From NCBI RefSeq assembly GCF_009604385.1, contig NZ_WEGJ01000021.1:1-64000 (forward strand): 64,000 nt of DNA, given 5' to 3'. The notes beneath the pieces are model-generated. The model searched no databases. It saw only the letters and a list, made by a program, of their open reading frames with translations, and had not been told where the DNA came from. The DNA comes from Streptomyces smaragdinus. Its GTDB lineage: Bacteria; Actinomycetota; Actinomycetes; Streptomycetales; Streptomycetaceae. The position numbers and the translations under genes are program-made. The first letter of the stretch is position 1. Every line of letters begins with the position of its first letter. Positions 51,074 to 59,918 of this stretch are shown piece after piece.

Positions 51074-52045
51074 CTACGCCTCGCGCGCCCGTGAGCGGAA
51101 CGTGCGGCGGTAGCTGTCCGGGGGCACGCCGACCGTGCGGTTGAAGTGGCGGCGCAGGGTGGTCGCGGTGCCCATGCCGGTCGTGTCCGCGATGCGGTCG
51201 ACGCTGTCGTCGGTGTGCTCGAGGAGTTCCTGGGCGCGGCGGATGCGCTGGGTGTGCAGCCACTGCAGCGGGGTGGTGCCGGTCGCGGCGTGGAAGTGGC
51301 GGGTCAGATGGCGCGAGCTCATCCGCGCCCGGCGGGCCAGGTCCTCCACGGTCAGCGGCTGGTCCAGGCGCTCCAGGACCCACGGGAGCAGGTCGGCGAG
51401 CGGATGGTCGTCGCGGGCGGGGACCGGTGTGGTGACGAACTGGGCCTGCCCGCCGGCCCGGTGCGGGGGTACGACGAGCCGGCGGGCGGCGATGTTGGCG
51501 ACGGCGGAGCCGTGGTCGAGGCGGATGAGGTGGAGGCACAGGTCCATCGCGGCGGCCTTGCCGGCGGAGGTGAGGACGGTGCCGTTGTCGACGTAGAGGA
51601 CGTCGGGGTCGACCTCGACCCGCGGGTATCTCGCGGCCAGGGCGTCGGTGTGGGCCCAGTGGGTGGTCGCGCGCTTGCCGTCCAGCAGCCCGGCGGCGGC
51701 CAGTACGAAGGCGCCGGTGCACAGGGAGGCGATGCGGGCGCCGGCCTCGTGGGCGGCGCGTACGGCGTCCACCAGGTCGGCGGGCAGATCGCCGTCGATG
51801 TCGTCCCAGCCGGGGACGATCACGGTGTGGGCGCTCGGGAGCCGGTCGAGGCCGTGATCGGGCTCGAGCAGGAAGCGGCCGAAGCGGACGGGGGCCGGTC
51901 CGCAGACGTCGAGGTCGTACCAGGGGCCGGGGACGGCGTCGGGGGCGGAGCCGAAGACCTCGTGGGCGAGGGACAGTTCGAAGTGCAGCATGCCGTCGGT
52001 GGCGACGAGGGCGACTGAGTTCATGTCGGGAATTGTACGGGGCAT
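51074..52045 (-). CDS. GlxA family regulator (DJ-1/PfpI plus AraC HTH)
   Basis: A 323-residue regulator. Residues ~10-170 form a DJ-1/PfpI-like domain with the nucleophile-elbow region ARIASLCTGAFVLAAAGLLDGKRATTHW. Residues ~215-315 are an AraC-type double HTH (TVEDLARRARMSSRHLTRHFHAATGTTPLQWLHTQRI and SVDRIADTTGMGTATTLRRHF). GlxA-type regulators sense small metabolites. The start may be ATG 52045 or ATG 52024. It is divergent from the saccharopine dehydrogenase-like gene, which is a likely target. Confidence 0.9.
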   Translation of the reverse strand: MPRTIPDMNSVALVATDGMLHFELSLAHEVFGSAPDAVPGPWYDLDVCGPAPVRFGRFLLEPDHGLDRLPSAHTVIVPGWDDIDGDLPADLVDAVRAAHEAGARIASLCTGAFVLAAAGLLDGKRATTHWAHTDALAARYPRVEVDPDVLYVDNGTVLTSAGKAAAMDLCLHLIRLDHGSAVANIAARRLVVPPHRAGGQAQFVTTPVPARDDHPLADLLPWVLERLDQPLTVEDLARRARMSSRHLTRHFHAATGTTPLQWLHTQRIRRAQELLEHTDDSVDRIADTTGMGTATTLRRHFNRTVGVPPDSYRRTFRSRAREA

Positions 52046-52126
52046 GTCGTTCCGGACGCTGGTGGCCGGGTGCCCGTCCCAGCAGGATGGTTCTCGTTGA
52101 TCGATTCGAGGGCGAGGACGGGAACC

Positions 52127-53140
52127 ATGGGTTCGGTTGCGGTATTCGGTGCGTACGGGCACACGGGGCGGTTCGTGGTGGCGCGGCTGCTGGAGCGGGG
52201 GTTCACACCGGTGCTGGTCGGGCGTGACGGCGCCAAGCTGGGTGACCTGGCGGCGTCTTACCCCGGGCTCGAGGCTCGTACGGCGTCGGTGGACGACCCT
52301 GCCTCGCTCGACGGTGCGCTGTCCGGCGCCGACGCCGTGATCAACTGCGCGGGGCCGTTCGCGACGACGGCGGCTCCGGTGATCGAGGCGGCGCTGCGGG
52401 CCCGTATCCCGTACGTGGACGTGGCGGCGGAGATCGAGGCCAACGCGGACACGTTCGCGGACTTCGGGGACCGGGCCGGGGACGTGACGGTCCTCCCGGC
52501 GATGGCGTTCTACGGCGGGCTGGGCGACCTCCTGACGACGGCCGCGATGGGCGACTGGACGTCGGCGGACGAGGTGCACGTCGCGTACGGCCTCGACAGC
52601 TGGCACCCCACGGAGGGCACCCGCGCGGCGGGCAAGGTCTCCGGGGAGCGGCGGAACGGGCGCCGGGTGCGGTTCACGGACGGTCGGCTGACGTATCACG
52701 ACGACGCGCTGCCCACGCTGAAGTGGCCGTTCCCCGAGCCGCTGGGCATGCGGTCGGTGATCGGGGAGTTCACGATGGCGGACGTCGTCACGATCCCGAG
52801 CCATCTCGCGGTTCCGGAAGTCCGGACGTATATGACCACGGAGGCGGCCGGTGACCTGGCGTCGCCGGAGACACCGTCGCCTTCGGCGGTCGACGAGCGC
52901 GGGCGGTCCGGGCAGACGTTCGTGGTGGATGTCGTGGTCCGCTCCGACGGCGCCGAGCGGCGTGCTGTGGCGAGGGGGCAGGACATTTATGCGGTGACGG
53001 CGCCGTTGGCGGTGGAGGCGGTGGAGCGGATCCTCTCCGGGCGGACGCGGACGACGGGGGTTGCTTCGGCTGGGGAGCTGTTCGACGCGGGGGATTTCCT
53101 GCGGGCGCTTGCTCCGCATATCGCGGTGGAGCTGTCGTGA
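52127..53140 (+). CDS. saccharopine dehydrogenase-like NAD(P)-binding protein
   Basis: A 337-residue oxidoreductase. The N-terminal motif VAVFGAYGHTGRFVVARLLERGFTPVLVGRDGAKL is the GxxGxTG fingerprint of saccharopine-dehydrogenase-like (trans-enoyl reductase/NmrA-related) proteins. VINCAGPFATTAAPVIEAALRARIPYVDVAAE is another conserved block. The second half (LAVPEVRTYMTTEAAGDL) forms a catalytic or dimerisation region. The substrate is unknown. ATG 52127 follows GAGGACGGG. It is divergent from the GlxA-type regulator. Confidence 0.88.
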   Translation: MGSVAVFGAYGHTGRFVVARLLERGFTPVLVGRDGAKLGDLAASYPGLEARTASVDDPASLDGALSGADAVINCAGPFATTAAPVIEAALRARIPYVDVAAEIEANADTFADFGDRAGDVTVLPAMAFYGGLGDLLTTAAMGDWTSADEVHVAYGLDSWHPTEGTRAAGKVSGERRNGRRVRFTDGRLTYHDDALPTLKWPFPEPLGMRSVIGEFTMADVVTIPSHLAVPEVRTYMTTEAAGDLASPETPSPSAVDERGRSGQTFVVDVVVRSDGAERRAVARGQDIYAVTAPLAVEAVERILSGRTRTTGVASAGELFDAGDFLRALAPHIAVELS

Positions 53141-53440
53141 GGGCTGCGGTCGGATGGCGCCGGCATCAGGTCGGGTAAGGCAACTGGATGGCGTCTACAC
53201 GGACACGGCTCCGGCGTGTCCGTGGCTGCCACGACCTCGCGTCGAAGTCCCGCGAGAATCGGGCCCAGCACCCGGTCCGGGCCTCGGCCGCCATTGTGGG
53301 ACAGTCCATGGTGAGGTCGTGTTGTAGATGCGCCGACTTGGCCGCTGCCGCACAGTGTCTTGTGTGACCGAATAGCGATGCCCTTGAGTTTCTGTGGTTA
53401 CGCATCGCTAGTCCAGTCGGGTCTCAGGAGAGGCAACGCA
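53141..53440. other. intergenic region without recognised features
   Basis: About 300 bp between the saccharopine dehydrogenase-like gene and the DUF6294-like gene. I see no credible gene, operator or terminator. It is the left edge of a patch of lower-GC accessory genes. Confidence 0.5.
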
Positions 53441-53902
53441 ATGACAGAGAGCGCAAACGAAGACACCGCAAGGCTGGAAGGCGTCAAGTCGAAAAAATGC
53501 AACGATGACCCCCCAGTTGACTCGATTTCAATCCCGATCGAGCCGGATCGCGAAATCTCCAGAGAACCTCGCGTACAAAAAACGTGCCCGTGGCCGGAGG
53601 GTACGCGGATCAGCGTCGGGAACTGCGTCATTGAGCCACTGAGGATCATCTTCTGGTCAGACGGAAGGGCTCGCTTCGAGTCCCGTGTCGCGACGTCGTC
53701 GTTCGGCTCCGGCGATGTCTGGGTGTTCTACGGCGGGATCTCACTTCGAGACTTCAACGGTGCCACACTGTGGACCTCCGAGAAGGTCGTCGGTCCGGAA
53801 ATGCCTGGCCCGGGCTTCCAGGACTGGAATCATGGATTCGCCTTCCCGGTGGTATTCTTCGACCACATCAATACCGCCAGACTGAACCAGATGCACTGCT
53901 GA
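53441..53902 (+). CDS. DUF6294-like protein
   Basis: A 153-residue protein. The first ~50 residues are polar and probably disordered. The remaining ~100 residues (CPWPEGTRISVGNCVIEPLRIIFWSDGRARFESRVATSS, GDVWVFYGGISLRDFNGATLWT and HGFAFPVVFFDHINTARLNQMHC) resemble DUF6294, a small beta-rich family ending in a C-terminal cysteine. The function is not known. Start ATG 53441 has AGGAGAGG upstream. Codon usage is less G/C-biased than the window average, suggesting recent transfer. A hairpin terminator follows. Confidence 0.6.
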   Translation: MTESANEDTARLEGVKSKKCNDDPPVDSISIPIEPDREISREPRVQKTCPWPEGTRISVGNCVIEPLRIIFWSDGRARFESRVATSSFGSGDVWVFYGGISLRDFNGATLWTSEKVVGPEMPGPGFQDWNHGFAFPVVFFDHINTARLNQMHC

Positions 53903-53922
53903 CCATTCTGGACAGTTATGGT

Positions 53923-53953
53923 GGGGCCTCTTCCCAACAGGAGAAGAGGCCCC
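53923..53953 (+). terminator. terminator after the DUF6294-like gene
   Basis: GGGGCCTCTTC (53923-53933) pairs with GAAGAGGCCCC (53943-53953), an 11-bp stem with a 9-nt loop. The remaining stretch to 54221 shows no convincing gene. Confidence 0.8.
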
Positions 53954-54221
53954 AGAACCTTCTGAGCCACTTCGCGATCTCGTCGAGCTACTTCTGGGTG
54001 CACCGGGAAGGGGCTCGAACGCCACCCGCGCGCGCCTCGAACTTCATACCCGACACAGGCAGGACGAGTCGATGCAAGCGCCGACCTCGCGCACCGACGG
54101 GTCGGTAATCCGTGGGGATTACCCGCTCCAATTTCTCGCCACAATTCTGCAGGATGCATCTGCGCTCGGGATCAGGGTCTCGGTTGATCCGGTCACAAGA
54201 CCATCTCGCCTGACAGCGGTT

Positions 54222-54668
54222 CTATCCGAACAGGTCGTTGGAGAAGCCAGCTGCGGGCAACAGCACCTCCTCGTTCATCCACGATGACACGGTGTTGATC
54301 GCGAGTTCCCTGTCGATGAAGCAGTCGCCCGGAATCTCCAAATATTCATCGAATTGCACCTTACGCAGAGTTCGCTCCCCGCTCCGGGGACCCCGCGTCA
54401 CGGTCTGAAAGAACTCGTCATCGGTATGGATGATCGCCCAACGAGTCGGGCCGATGCCAATACCGAGCGATTTCCCCGGGATGTCGACGCCCCTCCACAG
54501 AGAGACCCCGGCCAGGCAGCCTGCCCCCTCTACCTGGTAGAGACGTGCGGCCAGATCAGCTTGCACAACGACTTCTTCGACGCAGGTCACCCTGCAGCCG
54601 ATCTCCGACAGGCTCCTCGGCTGCCAATACGACAGAGGAAAGGCTCTGCCCGCCACCTCCTCGGTCAT
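54222..54668 (-). CDS. Imm1-like immunity protein
   Basis: A 148-residue soluble protein. The central GKSLGIGIGPTRWAIIHTDDEFFQTVTRG segment and the downstream VQFDEYLEIPGDCFIDRELAINTVSSWMNEEVLL match the pattern of Imm1-type proteins associated with polymorphic deaminase toxins in actinobacteria. No toxin gene is next to it. Start ATG 54668. The assignment is from motif pattern and length only. Confidence 0.55.
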   Translation of the reverse strand: MTEEVAGRAFPLSYWQPRSLSEIGCRVTCVEEVVVQADLAARLYQVEGAGCLAGVSLWRGVDIPGKSLGIGIGPTRWAIIHTDDEFFQTVTRGPRSGERTLRKVQFDEYLEIPGDCFIDRELAINTVSSWMNEEVLLPAAGFSNDLFG

Positions 54669-54849
54669 ACGTCTCCCGTTCGGAACTCGGCCGTCCCCAG
54701 CACCGGATGGCCTGGGATGTGCGCCGTCATTGGACCATGTTCGCGGTCGCGTGGAGGGGGAGGTCTCCCGGGAAAGACGGTCCGCGGTACCACCCGACGG
54801 CACTCACGGCTTCACGACCCGGTCGCACACCCACACGTACTATCCGCAT

Positions 54850-55182
54850 GTGTCTCTGACTGATCTCAGCCACGGGTTTCGTGACGACGACCAGCGCGCG
54901 AGGGTTCGGCGAATAGTCCACGATCGCCTCGCCGACGATCGGCGTCCCCAGGAGTGCCGCTGCCTCATGCGGTTCTGGTGGCAACTCGGTATGACCTACC
55001 GAGAGGTCTCCATGGAGGAACTCCGCCGGAACGTGGGCGAGTCAAAACTGGAAGTGATCGAGGGACTGATCACCGCCATCCGGACGTCACACGCCAGGAT
55101 CGAGACCTGGATCACCACCACCCGCCAGACCTTCCCCGTGATCCATGACCGCGGCTTCTGGGCCTACGACGAGAACGGCTGA
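54850..55182 (+). CDS. hypothetical protein, ~110 aa
   Basis: The frame from GTG 54850 has high GC at third positions and a plausible helical sequence (RVRRIVHDRLADDRRPQECRCLMRFWWQLGMTYREVSMEELRR, then LEVIEGLITAIRTSHARIETW). No family is recognised. The true start may lie further upstream in the same frame (TTG 54730), but that part has proline- and histidine-rich sequence of lower quality. It faces the Imm1-like gene divergently. Confidence 0.45.
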   Translation: MSLTDLSHGFRDDDQRARVRRIVHDRLADDRRPQECRCLMRFWWQLGMTYREVSMEELRRNVGESKLEVIEGLITAIRTSHARIETWITTTRQTFPVIHDRGFWAYDENG

Positions 55183-55232
55183 CGTCCACACACGCTCCTC
55201 CCTGGGCAGACCCGCGCCCAAGAGGCACCGGA

Positions 55233-56198
55233 TCACGCCGCTCGCGCATGGTGTGGCCGTGCGGCGCGCACGATGGCGCGAAGCTCGGCGGCGCGTTCGA
55301 CGACGTGCACGCCGGCTGAGGGCGCGTCCTCGGCGTGCCCGGCGACCCGGCCGGGCGATCCCGCGGACAGCGCCTGCGTGGAACAGCGGGCGCAGACGCG
55401 GGCGTGCGCGCCCCTGTGTAGCGGGGCGCCACAGGATGTGCACTCCGGTAGGGGTGCGGCCGGGGCGTACGGGTCGGAGTGGGCCCGTGGGGCGGGAAGT
55501 TTGCGGGTCAGGCGGTCGGCGAGGAGTGCGCGGGGGCTGTGGATCCGGGGTGGGAGGCCGGAGGTGAGGAGGCTGCGCGTTTCGAGCTCGGTGACGCCGT
55601 GCTCCAGCCAGCGGGCGGCGAGCGGGGCCAGGGCGAGGGTGTCGGCGGCGCCGAGGGTGAGGCGGGGTTCGGTGCGGGCCAGGCGGGTGAGGAGGGCGGC
55701 GGCGGGGGCGTGCTCCTCCGGCAGCGGTGCGGCGGCCGGCTGGTCGGCGCGCTCCCCCGCGTGCGCGCGGATCTCGCGCACGGGCGCGGGCGCGGGGTGG
55801 GTGGGTTCTTTCACCTGGTTCTTTTCCCCCTGGGGGGACGTTCCCGATTCCCCGGGTGTCGAGGAACCGGGTCCCGGTTGGCCGGGCATCGGTTCCGCCG
55901 AGGTCTGCGGAGTGTCATACACGGCGGTCAGCGTACGGACCCGCCCGTCGGTCCCCCGCACGGTGCGGCGCTCGTAGTAACCCAACTCGACGAGCTCATC
56001 GAGGGCATTGGCGATGCTCTGACGACCGAGGCCGGTGTTCCTCTCGGCGAGAGTGCGTACGTCCTCACGGGTCCCGTCGGGGAGGGAGAGAAGGTAGCCG
56101 AGGAGCCCTCGGGCGGTGAAGCTGAGGCGGCGGTCCTGGAGGACTTCGTTACCCAGGACGGTGAAGCCGCGCGTGCGCGCGGTAAGGTGAACTCGCAT
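55233..56198 (-). CDS. helix-turn-helix protein with C-terminal zinc ribbon
   Basis: A 321-residue protein. The N-terminal ~90 residues form a replication-initiator-like winged helix (FTVLGNEVLQDRRLSFTARGLLGYLLSLPDGTREDVRTLAERNTGLGRQSIANALDELVELGYYERR). A Pro/Ala-rich linker follows (~105-165), then a helical domain (ALLTRLARTEPRLTLGAADTLALAPLAARWLEHG). Near residue 250 is a four-cysteine ribbon (CTSCGAPLHRGAHARVCARC). This build is common in plasmid or integrative-element proteins of Streptomyces. Start ATG 56198 gives the family N-terminus MRVHLTARTRGFTVL. Confidence 0.8.
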   Translation of the reverse strand: MRVHLTARTRGFTVLGNEVLQDRRLSFTARGLLGYLLSLPDGTREDVRTLAERNTGLGRQSIANALDELVELGYYERRTVRGTDGRVRTLTAVYDTPQTSAEPMPGQPGPGSSTPGESGTSPQGEKNQVKEPTHPAPAPVREIRAHAGERADQPAAAPLPEEHAPAAALLTRLARTEPRLTLGAADTLALAPLAARWLEHGVTELETRSLLTSGLPPRIHSPRALLADRLTRKLPAPRAHSDPYAPAAPLPECTSCGAPLHRGAHARVCARCSTQALSAGSPGRVAGHAEDAPSAGVHVVERAAELRAIVRAARPHHARAA

Positions 56199-56426
56199 CG
56201 AAGAGTGCTTTCTTCGTTGTCGGGCCCCGGGGTGTTGGTAGCACCGCCGGGGTCGATCATTTATGGGGTTGTCTGGGCGCGAGCGTAACGGGAGCCGCCG
56301 CCGATTCCCTAATTGAGCTGGGGAGTTGTGGTTGCACGCGGGTTCGCCGCGCGCCCCCGCACATCCCTGGCGATCAAGCCAGCGGTTTCGGGAAATCATG
56401 TGGCCCCACATGGTGAACCGGGCTAC

Positions 56427-57275
56427 CTACGGAACCCGAACCCCAGACCAGGCCCCGACGTCACATTGCCCGTCGGCGTTGTTCCCCGCAGCCACGACTG
56501 TGCCGTCGGCACGCAGGCCAAGGGTGTGCGTCGAACCTGCCGCCACAGCGACAATGCCACGCCACTCACCAACGTCGCACTGCCCGAAACGGTTGTCTCC
56601 CGCCGCGAGAACCCGCCCGGACGCAGTGACCCCGACGGTGTGATAGCTGCCCGCATCGAGCGCCACCACGCCCTCCCACTCACCTACCTCACACGCCCCA
56701 CTCCCCCGGGCTCCGGTCGCCACCACCCGCCCACCGTTTCCGAGACCGACGGTATGGAGATACCCGGCCGACACGGCAACCAGATCCCGCCACCCCCCAA
56801 CGGCACACTGCCCCCGCCGCCCGTTCCCCACAGCCACCACGGACCCGTCCGACCGCAAACCAACCGAATGCCAGTCACCACACGAGACGGCGACCATCTC
56901 ACGCCAGAACCCCACGTCACACTGCCCTTCCGCCCCCCGCCCGACGGCCACCACACGCCCGTTCCCGAGCACCCCAAGCGTCCGACGCCACCCTGCGGCA
57001 ACGGCCACGACATCCCGCCATCCGGCGACATCACACTGCCCGTCGCCGTTCCAGCCGGTTGCCAGCACGGTGCCGTCCGACCGGAGTCCGACCGTATGAG
57101 ACCTACCGGTGTTCGTCGCGGCATGGACATTCCCGGCGGCCACCGCGACGACGCCTTCCCACCCCGCGACACGGCATTCACCGACGGCCGAATTACCGAC
57201 GGCGACCACGGATCCGTCCTCACGCCGCGCGACCGAATGGCGCCTTCCGGCCGCCAGCACCGACGAGTTACCCAT
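56427..57275 (-). CDS. RCC1-repeat beta-propeller protein
   Basis: A 282-residue protein made almost wholly of RCC1-type repeats. Each repeat is 38 residues with the pattern GQCDVGxWRxVVAVAAGxxHTVGLRxDGxVVAVG; five successive copies have identical length and one early copy has a 9-residue insertion. There are about seven repeats, enough for a closed seven-bladed propeller. Every repeat keeps one cysteine at the same position (GxC). There is no signal peptide or fused domain. RCC1 propellers usually mediate protein binding. The role here is unknown. Start ATG 57275. Confidence 0.85.
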   Translation of the reverse strand: MGNSSVLAAGRRHSVARREDGSVVAVGNSAVGECRVAGWEGVVAVAAGNVHAATNTGRSHTVGLRSDGTVLATGWNGDGQCDVAGWRDVVAVAAGWRRTLGVLGNGRVVAVGRGAEGQCDVGFWREMVAVSCGDWHSVGLRSDGSVVAVGNGRRGQCAVGGWRDLVAVSAGYLHTVGLGNGGRVVATGARGSGACEVGEWEGVVALDAGSYHTVGVTASGRVLAAGDNRFGQCDVGEWRGIVAVAAGSTHTLGLRADGTVVAAGNNADGQCDVGAWSGVRVP

Positions 57276-57349
57276 TCCACCTCCCCTGTCGGACTCCCGC
57301 TGCCGAGAACGTCACGGCACCAGTCTGTATCGGGCGCGTTGACGTAGTC

Positions 57350-57937
57350 CTACGGGACGTTCCAAGCGGAAATCACGGGTTGCCCGTCCTCCGTCCCCAA
57401 GAAGCTCAAAGTGCCCGGATGCGGATGACCGAGCAGCCGGCTCGCGGACGCGTCGAGGCCAAGCCACCGCACGGCGAGCACACGCGCCAGGTGGCCGTGC
57501 GCGACCACGGCGACATCCCCCTCATTCAGCAACGGCCGCAGGCGACCCAGCACCGCGTCCACACGCGCAGCAACCTGCTGCAGCTCCTCCCCGGGATGAC
57601 CGACGTCACCGGAAACGACGCCGTCCCTCCACAAATCCCACCCCGGCCTCGCGTCACGGATCTGCTCCGCGGTCATGCCTTCGTAACCGCCGTAGTCCCA
57701 CTCCACGAGGTCGGGATCCGGCTTGACGCCGGTCAGCCCGGCGAGCTCAGCAGTCCGCACGGCACGACGCAGAGGACTACTGAACACGGCGACCAGACGG
57801 CGGTGGGCCAACCGCGGAGCAAGGCCACGAGCCGCCGCCTCGCCCGCTTCCGTCAGCGCAACGTCGGTCCGCCCAGCGTGCTGGCCCGACAGACTCCACT
57901 CGGTCTGACCGTGCCTGATCACTATCAGCTCACCCAT
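57350..57937 (-). CDS. histidine phosphatase family protein
   Basis: A 195-residue phosphoglycerate-mutase-like phosphatase. The catalytic RHG lies in LIVIRHGQTEWSLSGQHAGRTDVALTEAG, with SSPLRRAVRTAEL, the acid residue in VEWDYGGYEGM and the second histidine in VAVVAHGHLARVL. Such enzymes dephosphorylate sugar phosphates or other small molecules; the substrate is unknown. Start ATG 57937 lies 12 bp from the stop of the upstream HATPase gene, so the two are probably cotranscribed. Confidence 0.92.
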   Translation of the reverse strand: MGELIVIRHGQTEWSLSGQHAGRTDVALTEAGEAAARGLAPRLAHRRLVAVFSSPLRRAVRTAELAGLTGVKPDPDLVEWDYGGYEGMTAEQIRDARPGWDLWRDGVVSGDVGHPGEELQQVAARVDAVLGRLRPLLNEGDVAVVAHGHLARVLAVRWLGLDASASRLLGHPHPGTLSFLGTEDGQPVISAWNVP

Positions 57938-57948
57938 AGCCGCGCACG

Positions 57949-58440
57949 CTATCTGATCTTGTGGCGCTCCGAAGCAGCTTCTTCACCACGGCCGTTGACT
58001 GCGACCATTGCCCAGACGCCCTTCCCTACGGGAAGGTCCCGTACGCCCCACACGCACAGCCCGTCGAGAATGATCAGCCCCCGCCCCCGGTCATCCGAGG
58101 AGCCTGGCGGACTCGTTCGGAGCTGGCAGCGCACGGCGTCCTGCACCTCGATGCGGGTCACTTCGTCGGTGACGTGCACGACGACGTACAGCGACTCGGC
58201 GTCCGGCGTGCCGTATCGAATGCCGTTCGTAACGAGCTCGCTGGTGATCAACTCCACCGTGTCGAGGTGGTCTTCTCCAGCGCCCGGTCTATGGCGATCC
58301 ACGTATGCACGTACGAACCGTCGGCCGACCGCCGCTGATGCGGGATCGCTGTCCAGTCTCAGTTGCTGCAACTGGTCGGGGTTGTCCCACGGGGTCGAAT
58401 CCTCCGCGGCAATGACGTGATCCCTTGCCCTGGCCGGCAT
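57949..58440 (-). CDS. anti-sigma-like ATP-binding protein
   Basis: A 163-residue HATPase_c_2 protein (RsbW-like). The N box is TVELITSELVTNGIRYG, the G1-like segment IEVQDAVR and the G2 box SSDDRGRGLIILDGLC. The DPASAAVGRRFVRAYVDRH leader is typical of the Streptomyces family whose members partner with XRE-type regulators or sigma factors. ATG 58440 with AGGGAG upstream is preferred to a TTG 39 bases earlier. It is divergent from an XRE-TPR gene across about 120 bp. Confidence 0.85.
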   Translation of the reverse strand: MPARARDHVIAAEDSTPWDNPDQLQQLRLDSDPASAAVGRRFVRAYVDRHRPGAGEDHLDTVELITSELVTNGIRYGTPDAESLYVVVHVTDEVTRIEVQDAVRCQLRTSPPGSSDDRGRGLIILDGLCVWGVRDLPVGKGVWAMVAVNGRGEEAASERHKIR

Positions 58441-58562
58441 TGGCGCTCCCTGGTCGTTCGATCGGTCGAGCTCTCTCAAGAGGTAACCGCTCGATCACTC
58501 TCTGTGGGTATCGTTGAGAGCAGGTGGGACCGTGAACGTCATGAACGCCGTCGGGAGAAGAC

Positions 58563-59915
58563 ATGGCAGCGAGATTGCGCACACCCAACTCAGCACTCGC
58601 CGGGCTGCTCGACCAGGCGAGACTGACCCGCACACAGCTCGCGCAGCGCGTGAACCGCCTCGGCCGCCAGGCGGGCCTCGATCTCAGCTACAGCCAGTCC
58701 ACGGTTTCGCACTGGATCGGCGGCACGGTTCCGAGACCTGAGGTCAGGCCGCTCATCGTCGCGGTCCTCTCGGAGCAGCTCGGCCGTCCGGTCACCCACA
58801 CCGAAGCGGGTCTTCCGCCCGCCCCGTCCCTGCCCGGAGCAATCGGCACGGACACCGTGGAAGAGCTAATAGATCTCGGAAAGGCAGACATGGATCCGTC
58901 TCGTCGCAGCGTTCTCTCGGCCGGCGTCTTCTCGGCGGCGCTGTCTGTTCCCGGCTTCGCCGGAGCCTCCGCACTCGCGGCGGATCGATCACCGGGTCCG
59001 GGAAAGGCGACCGTCCGGGTGGGTGCCTCCCAGGTCGAAGCTCTGCGCACCATGACCGAGCGGATCGCTGACATCCTCGACGAGCTCGGCGCGGGGCACG
59101 CCCGCCCCATGGCCGCGGCTTTCCTGGTCAACACGGTGGGCCCGTGGCTGCGCGCGCAGGCGACGACGAAGGTGCGGCAGGACATGCTCGCCGCGGCGTC
59201 CGACCTGACGTATCTGACGGGCTGGATGGCGATGTACGAGAAGGCACACGGCCTCGGCCAGACGTACTACCTCAAAGCGCTGAAGCTGGCGAGCGAAGCC
59301 CAGGACCACGTCACGTACTGCCGGACCCTGCGCGGAATGAGCCTCCAGGCATCGAACCTCGGCCACGGACAACGCGCCCTCGAACTGGCGGACTCGGCCG
59401 CCGAGGCCGCCCCGTCGGCGGGACCGCGTCTGGTCGCGTTCCTGCGCGGCCAGCAGGCGCACGCCGCCAGCATGGTCGGGGACCGCCGCACGGCACACAC
59501 CCGGCTCCAGGAGGCGGAGACGGCTCTGTCCCTCGCGGACAGCCGCCGTGACGCCATCGGGGGGTACGACCGGACGGCGTACCTGTTCCACGTCTCCCAC
59601 GTGCTGTACCAGGAGCGCGATCTCCCCGGCAGCATCAAGGCCCTCCAACAATCGATCAAGGCCCAGCCGGCAGTCGAGCGCCAGGGACGGACACACGCGT
59701 ACGCCGTACTCGCCCAGCGGCAGTACCGCCTGGGGCACCTCGACGCCTCGTGCGATTCGTGGGGCCGCTTCCTGGACGAGTACGAGCATGTGTCCTCGGC
59801 GCGCGGCGACGACCACTTCGAGACCCTGACCGCACAATTGCGCAAGCATCCCACCGTTCGGCCCGTACGCCTCCTGGCGGATCGCACGCGGCGGGTCGCT
59901 GCGCTCAAGAATTGA
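58563..59915 (+). CDS. XRE-family regulator with TPR-like domain
   Basis: A 450-residue regulator. The N-terminal ~65 residues are an XRE-type HTH (ALAGLLDQARLTRTQLAQRVNRLG, STVSHWIGGTVPRPEVRPLIVAVLSEQLGRPV). A hydrophobic stretch at ~110-130 (SRRSVLSAGVFSAALSVPGFAG) resembles a remnant Tat-like segment seen in this family but probably lies inside the protein. The rest (~150-430) is a helical TPR-like solenoid (YYLKALKLASEAQDHVTYCRTLRGMSLQASNLGHGQRALELADSAAEAA). Such proteins act as developmental or signalling regulators in Streptomyces. Start ATG 58563. Confidence 0.85.
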   Translation: MAARLRTPNSALAGLLDQARLTRTQLAQRVNRLGRQAGLDLSYSQSTVSHWIGGTVPRPEVRPLIVAVLSEQLGRPVTHTEAGLPPAPSLPGAIGTDTVEELIDLGKADMDPSRRSVLSAGVFSAALSVPGFAGASALAADRSPGPGKATVRVGASQVEALRTMTERIADILDELGAGHARPMAAAFLVNTVGPWLRAQATTKVRQDMLAAASDLTYLTGWMAMYEKAHGLGQTYYLKALKLASEAQDHVTYCRTLRGMSLQASNLGHGQRALELADSAAEAAPSAGPRLVAFLRGQQAHAASMVGDRRTAHTRLQEAETALSLADSRRDAIGGYDRTAYLFHVSHVLYQERDLPGSIKALQQSIKAQPAVERQGRTHAYAVLAQRQYRLGHLDASCDSWGRFLDEYEHVSSARGDDHFETLTAQLRKHPTVRPVRLLADRTRRVAALKN

Positions 59916-59918
59916 TGT

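Noticed and set aside
53960..54050. tRNA-like GGCTCGAACGCC sequence
   Set aside because: Only a T-arm-like string is seen; no acceptor or anticodon stem can be formed around it.
54072..54287. 71-codon plus-strand ORF antisense to the end of the Imm1-like gene
   Set aside because: No RBS, no recognisable domain, and its 3' part overlaps the better-supported opposite gene.
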